Positions 55,952-63,779 of a stretch of 64,000 nucleotides of DNA are shown here, one piece after another (within the stretch, counting starts at the first letter, position 1; each line of letters starts with the position of its first letter). The position numbers were made by a program, and so were the translations under genes. The notes beneath the pieces were generated by a model. That model was not told where the DNA came from and did no database searches. It saw nothing but the letters and a program-made list of their open reading frames with translations. This DNA comes from Oscillatoria nigro-viridis PCC 7112 (GTDB lineage: Bacteria; Cyanobacteriota; Cyanobacteriia; Cyanobacteriales; Microcoleaceae), in assembly GCF_000317475.1 (NCBI RefSeq), contig NC_019729.1:5346501-5410500 (forward strand), in the 5' to 3' direction.

Positions 55952-56076
55952 TCGATTTTAGATTTTAGATTTTAGATTTTAGATTTTACAAGATTTACGC
56001 AGAACCTTTATGTCATTCGATTTTAGATTTTAGATTTTAGATTTTAGATTTTACAAGATTTACGCAGAACCTATAT
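55947..56076. repeat. 65-bp tandem duplication covering the cysS start, with AGATTTT heptamers
   Basis: GTCATTCG, then (ATTTTAG)n, then ACAAGATTTACGCAGAACCT occur twice with a 65-base period. The inner copy provides the cysS ATG; the outer copy has the same CAT, so a second start-like triplet lies 65 bases upstream. Confidence 0.85.
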
Positions 56077-56445
56077 GTGTAGGGTGTGCAGCGGGCAACT
56101 TATCTGTATCAGTAGCGCGTCAAACCCTTTTTGCGTCCAGGAATGTTGGTTTGTAGTTGCGATCGCCCGTTAACGAAGCTTGCAGAAGACGATCGCCCAA
56201 CTGCCAGCCTAGGAAATTTGGTATTAAATTCCCTCTATCCATAGTACCGCCCCAGCCGACTCAATCTCACATCTAATTCGTGTCAGGGAATCTTGACAAT
56301 TGTTGCGGAGACGATCCCCGCCAGCGCCGTATTGTCAAGATTTCCTGACAATGCGATCCCCAAATGCCTGAAAATGCGTATAAGTACCCATAATTGAAGG
56401 AAAAGACCCCTTGACCCGATCGCAACTTGTCTGCAACATTAAGTC
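55952..56445. other. Spacer between cysS and the DUF4912 region
   Basis: After the tandem duplication there is one strong inverted repeat (56281-56350) and HIP1-like sites. No gene is seen. Confidence 0.55.
56281..56350. promoter_or_regulatory. 20-bp inverted repeat with 30-bp spacing, possible operator or palindromic element
   Basis: TGTCAGGGAATCTTGACAAT (56281-56300) and ATTGTCAAGATTTCCTGACA (56331-56350) are reverse complements with one mismatch. Each arm contains a TTGACA-like or TGTCAA core. It lies upstream of the DUF4912 gene, so it could bind a regulator or form a long hairpin. Confidence 0.5.
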
Positions 56446-56709
56446 ATGACAAAGCGATCCCAAAGAAATGCTTCGATTAAGCAGCACTGGGAGTCAAATA
56501 GCGCTTGTGCTGGCAGCACAGCGTTGCTAGCAGCACCGGTCGCACTCACAAAATCGATCTTGTCAATCAAGAATCGAAAGATAAAGCTTTATTTAGATCG
56601 GACGGTGCGCGCAGAAGCCAAAAAGTCAAAACCCCCGATCGCATGGGGGACAAGACAAGCTAAAAACAAGCAAGGCTTCAAAGGTTGGAGAGATTTGGAA
56701 GCTCGATAA
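56446..56709 (+). CDS. Doubtful small basic protein upstream of the DUF4912 gene
   Basis: An 87-codon frame (TKRSQRNASIKQHWESNSAC to GFKGWRDLEAR), strongly basic, with no signal peptide, no clear ribosome site and no recognised family. It ends about 100 bases before the DUF4912 start. It may simply be an open stretch of leader sequence. Confidence 0.2.
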   Translation: MTKRSQRNASIKQHWESNSACAGSTALLAAPVALTKSILSIKNRKIKLYLDRTVRAEAKKSKPPIAWGTRQAKNKQGFKGWRDLEAR

Positions 56710-56807
56710 TATGTGGATTTAAAAGAGTTTCTAACTCAAAAGGTCAACACATTTGTGTTGAAAGGAAAAATCTAACCCGCCATCCTAAATTAGTGGAGAA
56801 CCAACTC

Positions 56808-58169
56808 ATGGCAAAAGAACGCCCACCATTAGAAGAGATGACTTTGCGACAACTCCGCAGAGTTGCTAGCGAATGTGGAGTCTCTCGCTACAGCCGGATG
56901 CGGAAATCGCAACTTCTGGCATCAATTCAAGAAATTCAGCGCACCAAATTTTCCTACAGCCCATCTCGCAAATTAGAGGCACAAGAAGCAGTGGAAGCAG
57001 CAAAGTTTGAACTCGGTCAAGAAGATAGAACAGGCGGTTCTTTGTCGTCTGTAGATGAAGGTTTAGCAGATTTGCCCAATGGCTACGGCGAAAGCCGGGT
57101 GGTTTTAATGCCCCGCGACCCTGAATGGGCCTACACTTACTGGGACATTCCCAACGATCGCAAAGAAGAATTGCGCCGCCAAGGAGGACAGCAACTCGCC
57201 CTGCGGATCTACGACGTTACAGATGTTAACCTCGACACTCAAAGCCCGCACAGCATTCAAGAATATCCCTGCGACGAAATGGCGCGGGAATGGTACGTGC
57301 CAATCCCCGTGAGCGATCGGGACTACGCCATCGACATCGGCTACCGCTGTGCAGATGGCCGCTGGCTGGTATTAGCTCGATCGGCCGAAGTCCGCGTTCC
57401 TCCCGTGTATCCCAGCGACTGGATTGAAGATCAATTCATCACCCTCGACTGGGAAGAAGAATTGCAGGGCAAAACCTTCGCGGAACTGGTTCCTCCGGCC
57501 AAGAAACTCGCAAAAGCCAATGGCGGTGGTTACAGCACCAGCAACGCCATCTACGAACAAATCTTCGGCATGGCAGAATCTGCCGAAGCCCTGCGCGTAG
57601 CCGGTTCTATCTTCGGTTCCATGCAGCACGTAGCCGGTTCCGTCCAGCAAGTCGGCATCCACGAACAAGCTCTCAGTTCCTACGTGTTCCCCTCCGGCGT
57701 CGGAATGTGGGCGGTTCCCACCATGTCCGGCATCACCGCGTCAGGTGTCGGTATGTCCGGGCTCACCGCGTCAGGTGTCGGTATGTCCGGGCTCACAATG
57801 TCGGGTGTCGGTATGTCCGGGCTCACCATGTCCGGTTTCGGTATGTCGGGTGTCGGTATGTCGGGAGTTGGCTTCGCCGCCCCGATGCGCCCCCGCCAGT
57901 TCTGGTTAGTTGCTGATGCCGAACTGATCGTCTACGGCGCTACCGAACCAGACGCTACCGTCTACGTAGGCGGACAGCCGATTAAACTCAATGCTGACGG
58001 CACTTTCCGCTTCCAGATGTCCTTCCAAGACGGCTTAATCGACTATCCGATTTTTGCAGTAGCAGCAGACGGCGAACAAAACCGCGCCATCCACTTGAAA
58101 TTCAACCGCGAAACCCCAGAACGGCGCACCAATACCAAGCAGGATGCTGTTGTGGAATGGTTGGGCTAA
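56808..58169 (+). CDS. DUF4912 protein with SAP/Rho-N-like N-terminus and Gly-Met repeat hinge
   Basis: A 453-residue soluble protein. Residues 8-45 (LEEMTLRQLRRVASECGVSR, YSRMRKSQLLASIQEI) form a SAP- or Rho-N-type helical hook that could bind nucleic acid. DUF4912 follows (about 90-215: SRVVLMPRDPEWAYTYWDIP, GYRCADGRWLVLARSAEVRV). A tandem hinge of GVGMSGLT units (about 304-355) leads to a C-terminal beta domain (FWLVADAELIVYGATEPDAT, DGTFRFQMSFQDGLIDYPIF). ATG 56808 has GGAG 11 bases upstream; the open frame from 56685 is unsupported. A terminator follows at 58302. Function unknown; DNA or RNA association is inference. Confidence 0.82.
   Translation: MAKERPPLEEMTLRQLRRVASECGVSRYSRMRKSQLLASIQEIQRTKFSYSPSRKLEAQEAVEAAKFELGQEDRTGGSLSSVDEGLADLPNGYGESRVVLMPRDPEWAYTYWDIPNDRKEELRRQGGQQLALRIYDVTDVNLDTQSPHSIQEYPCDEMAREWYVPIPVSDRDYAIDIGYRCADGRWLVLARSAEVRVPPVYPSDWIEDQFITLDWEEELQGKTFAELVPPAKKLAKANGGGYSTSNAIYEQIFGMAESAEALRVAGSIFGSMQHVAGSVQQVGIHEQALSSYVFPSGVGMWAVPTMSGITASGVGMSGLTASGVGMSGLTMSGVGMSGLTMSGFGMSGVGMSGVGFAAPMRPRQFWLVADAELIVYGATEPDATVYVGGQPIKLNADGTFRFQMSFQDGLIDYPIFAVAADGEQNRAIHLKFNRETPERRTNTKQDAVVEWLG
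57719..57874 (+). repeat. 30/15-bp tandem repeat in the DUF4912 gene
   Basis: Three 30-base units (GCGTCAGGTGTCGGTATGTC then CGGGCTCACC, or close variants) are followed by 15-base half units (GGTATGTCGGGTGTC), encoding SGVGMSGLTA-type repeats. Unit number is likely to vary between strains. Confidence 0.9.
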
Positions 58170-58301
58170 TCGCTCGCGGTCGATCGAGCTGCGGGCGATC
58201 GTGCAGGTTTGTGCCAATTTTTGAACCATCACAAGGCATAGCCTCAGCCGATCGTGATTTGTTAAGGTTAATCCCAGACAACAACCCATAACACCCCCTA
58301 T

Positions 58302-58336
58302 ACACCGTTCTCCTGTTTTGAGGAGCGGTGTTTTTT
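58302..58336 (+). terminator. Intrinsic terminator of the DUF4912 gene
   Basis: ACACCGTTCTCC pairs with GGAGCGGTGT (two-base bulge) around a TTTTGA-type loop and is followed by TTTTTT. Confidence 0.8.
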
Positions 58337-58342
58337 GTGTTT

Positions 58343-58401
58343 AGAAGCAAGAAGCAAGAAGCAAGAAGCAAGAAACAAGAAGCAAGAAGCAAGAAGCAAG
58401 A
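58343..58401. repeat. STRR heptamer tract (AGCAAGA)n
   Basis: About eight AGCAAGA/AACAAGA units directly after the terminator. Confidence 0.9.
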
Positions 58402-58433
58402 ATTATTTATTTAAATGTTCTCAATAGACTTGA

Positions 58434-58504
58434 ATTGCATAAATCTTTGATAGAAGGATCGACCGCAGATTACAGGCAGATAAACACAGATAAACGCAGA
58501 TAAT
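58434..58504. repeat. 70-bp dispersed repeat, copy 2
   Basis: Partner of 51140-51209. Contains three GATAAAC-type units. Confidence 0.65.
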
Positions 58505-58737
58505 CTCAAGATAGTTGACGATTTTTGTAAGAGGTCTAATATCTATCTGTAGATAGATGTTGATTTAACTCGCCATCTAATCAGTTAAATCAAAATTTGC
58601 ACTTTCAACTCAAGCATTATTAAGTAAGCTAAAGTTTACTTAAATTTTTATTGCACAAACTCGCTAAATCGAGCGAAACAAAAGAAAGCGAGTTATGAGA
58701 GAAAGAAGGCGATCGCACCGCCATTTCTCAAAAGCAA

Positions 58738-60054
58738 ATGCAAAAAATAAATTCCCCGCAGCAACGAAGCCAGAAGCGTCCCCGTCTTTTAGCCTTATTC
58801 GCTGTCACATTAGCCACCGTCTTGCTTTTATTTATTCTGCCGGCACTGACTCAACAGCCAGTCGTGCTCACCATGTTAATGCAAGGCCAAGATATTGTTA
58901 ACTGGAGACCCTTTGTCAAAGAATTTGAACAGAAAAACCCCAAGATTCGCATCAACCTCATAGAAGGGCCTTTTGACACAAACCTCATAGAAAATCTTTA
59001 CACATCTGCCTTTCTTTTAGGCGAATCGCCCTACGACATCATTAACATGGATATTGTCTGGGTTCCCAAATTTGCAGCCGCAGGTTGGGTAAGGGATTTG
59101 ACAGACAGAATTCCCCCCAAACAACTATCAAAATTCATCCAAGGTAACGTCGAAGGCGGGCGGTATCGGGGCAAACTTTACCGAATTCCCCACGCTTCCG
59201 ATGCCGGAATGCTTTACTACCGCAAAGACATTTTAGAACAAGCGAAAATTCCAGCGCCGAAAACCTTTGAAGAGATGGTAAAAATCTCTCAAAACTTGCA
59301 GAAACAGGGAAAAGTAACTTGGGGTTATCTGTGGCAAGGCAAACAATACGAGGGAGTCTCTGCGATGTTTGTCGAGGTACTTTCCGGTTTCGGCGGCTTT
59401 TGGGCCAACCCTCAAACTTTTGAAGTTGGGTTAGATAAACCGGAGGCAATTAAAGCAGTGGAATTTCTCAAAAATACGATCGCCTCTGGCATTTCTCCTC
59501 CGGGTGTCACCACCTACGGCGAAGAAGAAACCCGGCTTTTGTTTCAAAATGGCAAAGCGCTATTTTTGCGAAACTGGCCGTATGTTTGGAAGCTGGCAAA
59601 TGCCGAAGGATCGAATGTTAGAGGCAAAATTGCGATCGAGCCAATGCTCAGCAGTACGGGTAAAACAGGCGGTTCCTGCTTGGGCGGCTGGGGCTGGGGA
59701 ATTGCCAAAACCTCAAAACATCCAGAACAAGCGTGGAAAGCAATTCAGTACCTTACCAGCGAGGAAACCCAGCGCAAATTTATTATACAAACAGGTTTAA
59801 TTCCCAGTTACAAATCCCTATTTACCAACAAAGAAATAGTCGCCAAATATCCCCACTACCCGCAACTGCTAAAAGTAGTGGAACGGCCAGCTTTGCGCCC
59901 GCCCCTGGCACAATACGCTCAAGCTTCTGATATTTTGCAGCGCTATTTGAGTTCAGCTTTTACCGGGAGAATGAGTGCAGAACAAGCAATGAAAGCAGCA
60001 GCTAACGAAACTCGCAATTTATTAGGCAGTTTGAAACAACCCCAAGCTTCGTAA
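58738..60054 (+). CDS. Carbohydrate-type ABC transporter substrate-binding protein
   Basis: Periplasmic or membrane-tethered binding protein of the MalE/UgpB class, 438 residues. Hydrophobic anchor or signal near residues 17-40 (LLALFAVTLATVLLLFILPA) without a lipobox cysteine. Mature domains show FVKEFEQKNPKIRINLIEGP, YDIINMDIVWVPKFAAAGWV, GGRYRGKLYRIPHASDAGML with YYRKD, and TGGSCLGGWGWGIAKTSKH. It is the first gene of the binding protein - permease - permease - ATPase cluster. Among cyanobacteria such systems import trehalose, sucrose, glucosylglycerol or maltodextrins; the sugar cannot be told from sequence. ATG 58738 lacks a strong ribosome site. Confidence 0.9.
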   Translation: MQKINSPQQRSQKRPRLLALFAVTLATVLLLFILPALTQQPVVLTMLMQGQDIVNWRPFVKEFEQKNPKIRINLIEGPFDTNLIENLYTSAFLLGESPYDIINMDIVWVPKFAAAGWVRDLTDRIPPKQLSKFIQGNVEGGRYRGKLYRIPHASDAGMLYYRKDILEQAKIPAPKTFEEMVKISQNLQKQGKVTWGYLWQGKQYEGVSAMFVEVLSGFGGFWANPQTFEVGLDKPEAIKAVEFLKNTIASGISPPGVTTYGEEETRLLFQNGKALFLRNWPYVWKLANAEGSNVRGKIAIEPMLSSTGKTGGSCLGGWGWGIAKTSKHPEQAWKAIQYLTSEETQRKFIIQTGLIPSYKSLFTNKEIVAKYPHYPQLLKVVERPALRPPLAQYAQASDILQRYLSSAFTGRMSAEQAMKAAANETRNLLGSLKQPQAS

Positions 60055-60075
60055 ATTTGACATCTTGCTATTCTG

Positions 60076-60177
60076 TTAGAAACAGGCAAGATGCCTGTTC
60101 CACAAATAGTTAGAAACAGGCAAGATGCCTGTTCCACAAATAGTTAGAGACAGGCAAGATGCCTGTTCCACAAATAG
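60076..60177. repeat. Three tandem 34-bp palindromic units in the ABC operon
   Basis: Units TTAGAAACAGGCAAGATGCC plus TGTTCCACAAATAG repeat three times (60076-60109, 60110-60143, 60144-60177; the last has one change). Each holds the palindrome ACAGGCA-AGA-TGCCTGT. The block lies between the binding-protein gene and the first permease. Confidence 0.92.
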
Positions 60178-60237
60178 TTAATTCAATTGTGGGCTGTTGC
60201 TTCTAGCCCGCCCAAAAATAAATTAAAGGTGAACGAT

Positions 60238-61137
60238 ATGCAATTAGACAAGATGCGACAGCGCGAGCAAAAAACCGGATGGATATTAGTAGCACCAGCT
60301 TTGATAATTCTGCTGCTAGTATTTGCTTACCCAATATTGCGCGCTTTTTGGCTGAGTTTATTCACCCAAAACCTCGGTACAGAATTAAAACTGGTTTTTT
60401 CCGGTTTTGCTAACTACAGTCGAATGTTAGGCGACGGGCGTTTCTGGCAAACTTTAGGCAACACCACAGTATTTACAGTCGCCTCTGTTGTGCTGGAATT
60501 AATTCTCGGTATGGGCATTGCCTTAGTCTTAAATCAATCCTTCACAGGGCGCGGCATTGTTCGCACAATCTCCTTGCTACCTTGGGCGCTGCCCACTGCA
60601 TTGATGGGAGTAGCTTGGGCGTGGATTTTTAACGACCAATACGGCGTAATTAACGACATTTTGAGGCGATTGGGATTGATTCAAAATAGCATTAGCTGGC
60701 TGGGAGATCCGACTTTGGCAATGATGGCAGTAATTACAGCAGATGTGTGGAAAACGACGCCCTTTGTCAGCTTGCTTTTGCTAGCGGGATTGCAATCAAT
60801 TCCCGGTGATTTGTACGAAGCCCACGCGATTGACGGCGCGAGTAGCTGGCAGAGTTTCCGTCAAGTTACCGTGCCCCTGCTGATGCCCCAAATTGTGATT
60901 GCTGTGCTGTTTCGATTTGCCCAATCTTTCGGCATTTTTGACTTGATTCAGGTGATGACGGGAGGGGGGCCGGCGGGGGCAACGGAGACGGTTTCTATCT
61001 ACATTTACAGCACGGTGATGAGGTATTTAGACTTTGGCTACGGGGCGGCTTTGGTGGTGTGTACTTTTTTGATATTAGTGGCAGCAGTTGCGATCGCCGC
61101 TTACCTGTTATCGAGAGCCCGCGCCAGTCAATTTTAG
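60238..61137 (+). CDS. ABC transporter permease (MalF/UgpA type)
   Basis: A 299-residue membrane protein with six helices (GWILVAPALIILLLVFAYPI first). The coupling EAA loop is EAHAIDGASSWQSFRQVTVP with LLMP near residues 200-224. The 17 upstream codons from 60187 lie in a dispersed GTGGGC...GCCCGCCC repeat, and ATG 60238 has AAAGGTG at a suitable distance, so 60238 is chosen. Forms the translocation pore with the second permease. Confidence 0.93.
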   Translation: MQLDKMRQREQKTGWILVAPALIILLLVFAYPILRAFWLSLFTQNLGTELKLVFSGFANYSRMLGDGRFWQTLGNTTVFTVASVVLELILGMGIALVLNQSFTGRGIVRTISLLPWALPTALMGVAWAWIFNDQYGVINDILRRLGLIQNSISWLGDPTLAMMAVITADVWKTTPFVSLLLLAGLQSIPGDLYEAHAIDGASSWQSFRQVTVPLLMPQIVIAVLFRFAQSFGIFDLIQVMTGGGPAGATETVSIYIYSTVMRYLDFGYGAALVVCTFLILVAAVAIAAYLLSRARASQF

Positions 61138-61200
61138 ATTTTAGATTTTGGATTTTCGATTGCTGGAAGTTAAGTTAGTTTGCGATCGCACGCAGACTCC

Positions 61201-61264
61201 AGAAACCGGGTTTCTTCCTATATTTCTCGTTCGCGTCCACAAAACTCGTAGAAACCGGGTTTCT
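61201..61264. repeat. Two copies of the AGAAACCGGGTTTCT palindrome
   Basis: Perfect copies at 61201-61215 and 61250-61264 in the spacer between the two permease genes. Confidence 0.75.
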
Positions 61265-61282
61265 CGCTATTTCTTGAAACTC

Positions 61283-61341
61283 TGGTGGGGTGTGCAGGAA
61301 AGCCCGCCCCAAAAGTTAAATCTAAATGCCGCAACAGCTTA
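61283..61341. repeat. Dispersed repeat, partner of 39145-39210
   Basis: Shares GCAGGAA.(G)CCC.CCC and TAAATGCC.CAACAGCTTA with the copy near tsf. Confidence 0.5.
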
Positions 61342-61367
61342 ACACGTTCCTTTCATTGGTATAAATT

Positions 61368-62231
61368 ATGTCGATCGCCCGCGAACAACCCACTAAAAAA
61401 ACCTTTGACATCCGGCAATTAATCTTGCCAATATCGGCGATATTAATTGTCGCCTATTTCCTCGCACCTATTATCTGGCAGGTGCTAACTTCTTTCAAAG
61501 TCAATCCAGATATTTCGGCGATTCCAAACGTCTACATTCCCAAACGAATTACTTTCGATCATTACCTGTCCCTCTTCCAGCGCCGCCCGTTTGCACTTTA
61601 CATTTTAAATAGCGCTTTTGTTTCCATTACTTCAACATTGCTGTGTTTGGCTGTAGGCGCTCCCGCAGCTTACGCTTTGGCCAGGTTGCGGCTGTGGGGC
61701 GAGAGAATCATCCTGGCAACTGTGACGATTGTGACGCTATTTCCGGCGGTGCTGCTATTTTTGGGACTGCTGGAAATTGTCAAAGCTTTGGATTTAGGCA
61801 ATAATTATTTAGCATTAATTATTCCTTACACCGCTATCAATCTGCCGCTGACAATTTTGGTGATGCGGAGTTTCTTTCAACAGTTGCCAAAAGATTTGGA
61901 AGATGCCGCTAAAGTTGACGGATACAACACTGTGCAAATGCTGTGGCAAATCGTGCTGCCGATGACATTTCCCGCGTTAGTCACAACTGGAATTTTGACG
62001 TTTATTTCAGCTTGGAACGAGTTTATATTTGCACTCACATTTATGACTCGCGAATCTCTAAAAACAATCCCCGTGGCTACGGCTCAACTCAGCGGGGTGT
62101 CAGTATTTGAGATTCCTTACGGGCCGATCGCCGCAGCTACCGTTTTAGGAACTTTGCCCTTGGTTTTGCTGGTTTTGGTGTTCCAGCGGCGCATTGTTCA
62201 GGGTTTAACTGCGGGGGCGGTAAAAGGATAA
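61368..62231 (+). CDS. ABC transporter permease (MalG/UgpE type)
   Basis: A 287-residue membrane protein with six helices (LILPISAILIVAYFLAPIIW first). The EAA loop is EDAAKVDGYNTVQMLWQIVL with PMTFP near 178-202, and FISAWNEFIFALTFM is typical of MalG-type carbohydrate permeases. ATG 61368 follows the first permease by 230 repeat-rich bases; same strand, so probably one transcript. Confidence 0.93.
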   Translation: MSIAREQPTKKTFDIRQLILPISAILIVAYFLAPIIWQVLTSFKVNPDISAIPNVYIPKRITFDHYLSLFQRRPFALYILNSAFVSITSTLLCLAVGAPAAYALARLRLWGERIILATVTIVTLFPAVLLFLGLLEIVKALDLGNNYLALIIPYTAINLPLTILVMRSFFQQLPKDLEDAAKVDGYNTVQMLWQIVLPMTFPALVTTGILTFISAWNEFIFALTFMTRESLKTIPVATAQLSGVSVFEIPYGPIAAATVLGTLPLVLLVLVFQRRIVQGLTAGAVKG

Positions 62232-62307
62232 ATCGATTTTAGATTTTAGATTTTAGATTTTAGATTGAACTGGTTCCTGGGCTCTGGCTGGGAACGAATC
62301 AAACAAC

Positions 62308-62352
62308 ACAGTCAACAGTCAACAGTCAACACTCAACAGTCAACAGTCAACA
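62308..62352. repeat. STRR heptamer tract (CAGTCAA)n directly before the ATPase gene
   Basis: Six CAGTCAA/CACTCAA units occupy the leader up to 11 bases before ATG 62364. AGATTTT heptamers lie at 62234-62262. No Shine-Dalgarno sequence remains. Confidence 0.88.
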
Positions 62353-62363
62353 CTTTAAAAATC

Positions 62364-63446
62364 ATGGCAAAATTGCAACTCAAAAACCTCAATAAAACCT
62401 ACAGCCCTAAAGTTGTTCCCGTAAAAGACATTAGTTTGGATGTCAGCGAAGGGGAATTTCTGACTTTGCTGGGGCCGTCTGGGTGCGGCAAATCTACGAC
62501 GCTGCGGTTAATTGCAGGGTTGGAACAGCCGACTAGAGGCGAGATTAGAATTGGCGATCGCAATGTCACTTATCTCAGACCGGGCGATCGCGATATTGCA
62601 ATGGTTTTTCAAAGTTACGCGCTTTATCCGCACATGACAGTATACGAGAATATGGCATCGAGCCTCAAACTTCGCAAAATCTCCTCCGGTGAAATCAACC
62701 GGTTAGTGACAGAAGTTGCAGCATCCCTAGGATTGACGGAATTAATCGATCGCAAACCCGGAAAACTATCAGGCGGACAGCGGCAGCGAGTCGCCCTCGG
62801 CCGCGCATTAGTGCGCCAACCGGAAGTATTTTTGCTCGACGAACCTTTGAGCAATCTCGACGCATTATTGCGGGAAAAAGTTAGGGCCGAACTCAAACAA
62901 TTGTTTTCCTCCCAAAAAGCTCCTGTAGTGTACGTAACTCACGACCAAACCGAAGCCATGACGCTTTCTACCAAAGTCGCAGTTCTCAACAGCGGCAACG
63001 TGCAGCAACTAGACCCGCCACACTTAATTTATACCCGTCCGGCAAATCAGTTTGTAGCTGGTTTTGTGGGCAGCCCGCAAATGAATTTGCTAGTGCTTAA
63101 ATGCCAGGGAAATTTTGCGATTTTGGGCGATTTTCGAGTTCGACTACCAGATATGCCGACTGTGCCGCCAGAAATTGTGTTGGGAATTCGCCCGGAACAC
63201 GTCGGCTTTGCAGATGCAGAGGCCGGCAAGATAGCGGCCCCAGAGGCAATTAAAGGTGAGGTTTATTTAGTGGAAAACTTGGGAATGCAAAATTTAGTTA
63301 GCGTCCGAGTTAGAGGTGTGGAGTCAGTAACGGTGCGGGCTTTGCTGCCCAATGACCGCCACTGGAATTCCGAAATTGTAGAGCTGGTTTTTCCGTCTCA
63401 GTTGCTGCACTGGTTTGATGTAAAAACGGGCGATCGCTTGCAATAA
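62364..63446 (+). CDS. ABC transporter ATP-binding protein (MalK/UgpC type)
   Basis: Drives the importer encoded upstream. The 360-residue product has Walker A GPSGCGKSTTLRLIAG near residue 38, Q-loop AMVFQSYALYPHMTVYENM, signature KLSGGQRQRVALGRAL, Walker B EVFLLDEPLSNLDALLREK and H-loop VVYVTHDQTEAM. A TOBE-type C-terminal domain follows (VLGIRPEHVGFADAEAGK), as in multi-sugar importers. ATG 62364 is the family start; 33 upstream codons from 62265 fall in STRR repeats and are rejected. Confidence 0.95.
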   Translation: MAKLQLKNLNKTYSPKVVPVKDISLDVSEGEFLTLLGPSGCGKSTTLRLIAGLEQPTRGEIRIGDRNVTYLRPGDRDIAMVFQSYALYPHMTVYENMASSLKLRKISSGEINRLVTEVAASLGLTELIDRKPGKLSGGQRQRVALGRALVRQPEVFLLDEPLSNLDALLREKVRAELKQLFSSQKAPVVYVTHDQTEAMTLSTKVAVLNSGNVQQLDPPHLIYTRPANQFVAGFVGSPQMNLLVLKCQGNFAILGDFRVRLPDMPTVPPEIVLGIRPEHVGFADAEAGKIAAPEAIKGEVYLVENLGMQNLVSVRVRGVESVTVRALLPNDRHWNSEIVELVFPSQLLHWFDVKTGDRLQ

Positions 63447-63779
63447 GAATTTGCCCTGAATAGCATGATTGATTAAAAATTGTCTAACCATGTGTAGAAA
63501 AATATGTTTTTTGCTTCTAATTAAGTTATGACTTTAGTTAGAGGTATAACTATTTTGCTGCTGTTAACGTGATATTCATGTGTGAAAAAGCTAATTGGCT
63601 CACACATAGGTGGCGTATTTACCAGATTTTATCGCTAACCTATAACTCTATTGAGGCGGTTAATAGCAAGGTAAAGCTAAGTTGGCTTTCTCTGGCGTTA
63701 CCTGCTGATTTTCGAGTGAGCCAATGAGATTTAAAAATGTTGAAATTTATCGCCAATCAACTTAGGGAGTATTACCGAG
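63447..63779. other. Spacer after the ABC operon
   Basis: AT-rich. The pair TGTGTGAAAAAGCTAATTGG...TCACACA around 63571-63606 can form a small hairpin. No gene is seen; it should contain the promoter of the next gene. Confidence 0.45.

Larger units (their letters stand above)
58170..58737. other. Spacer before the ABC importer operon
   Basis: Holds the DUF4912 terminator (58302-58336), an AGCAAGA heptamer tract (58343-58401), the dispersed repeat 58434-58504 and an AT-rich 200-base stretch expected to carry the importer promoter. Confidence 0.6.

Noticed and set aside
60076..60177. CRISPR array
   Set aside because: Units are contiguous 34-mers without unique spacers; no cas genes lie nearby.
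62265..62363. N-terminal extension of the ABC ATPase
   Set aside because: It translates STRR heptamers (QQSTVNTQQSTVNT); the family start is at 62364.
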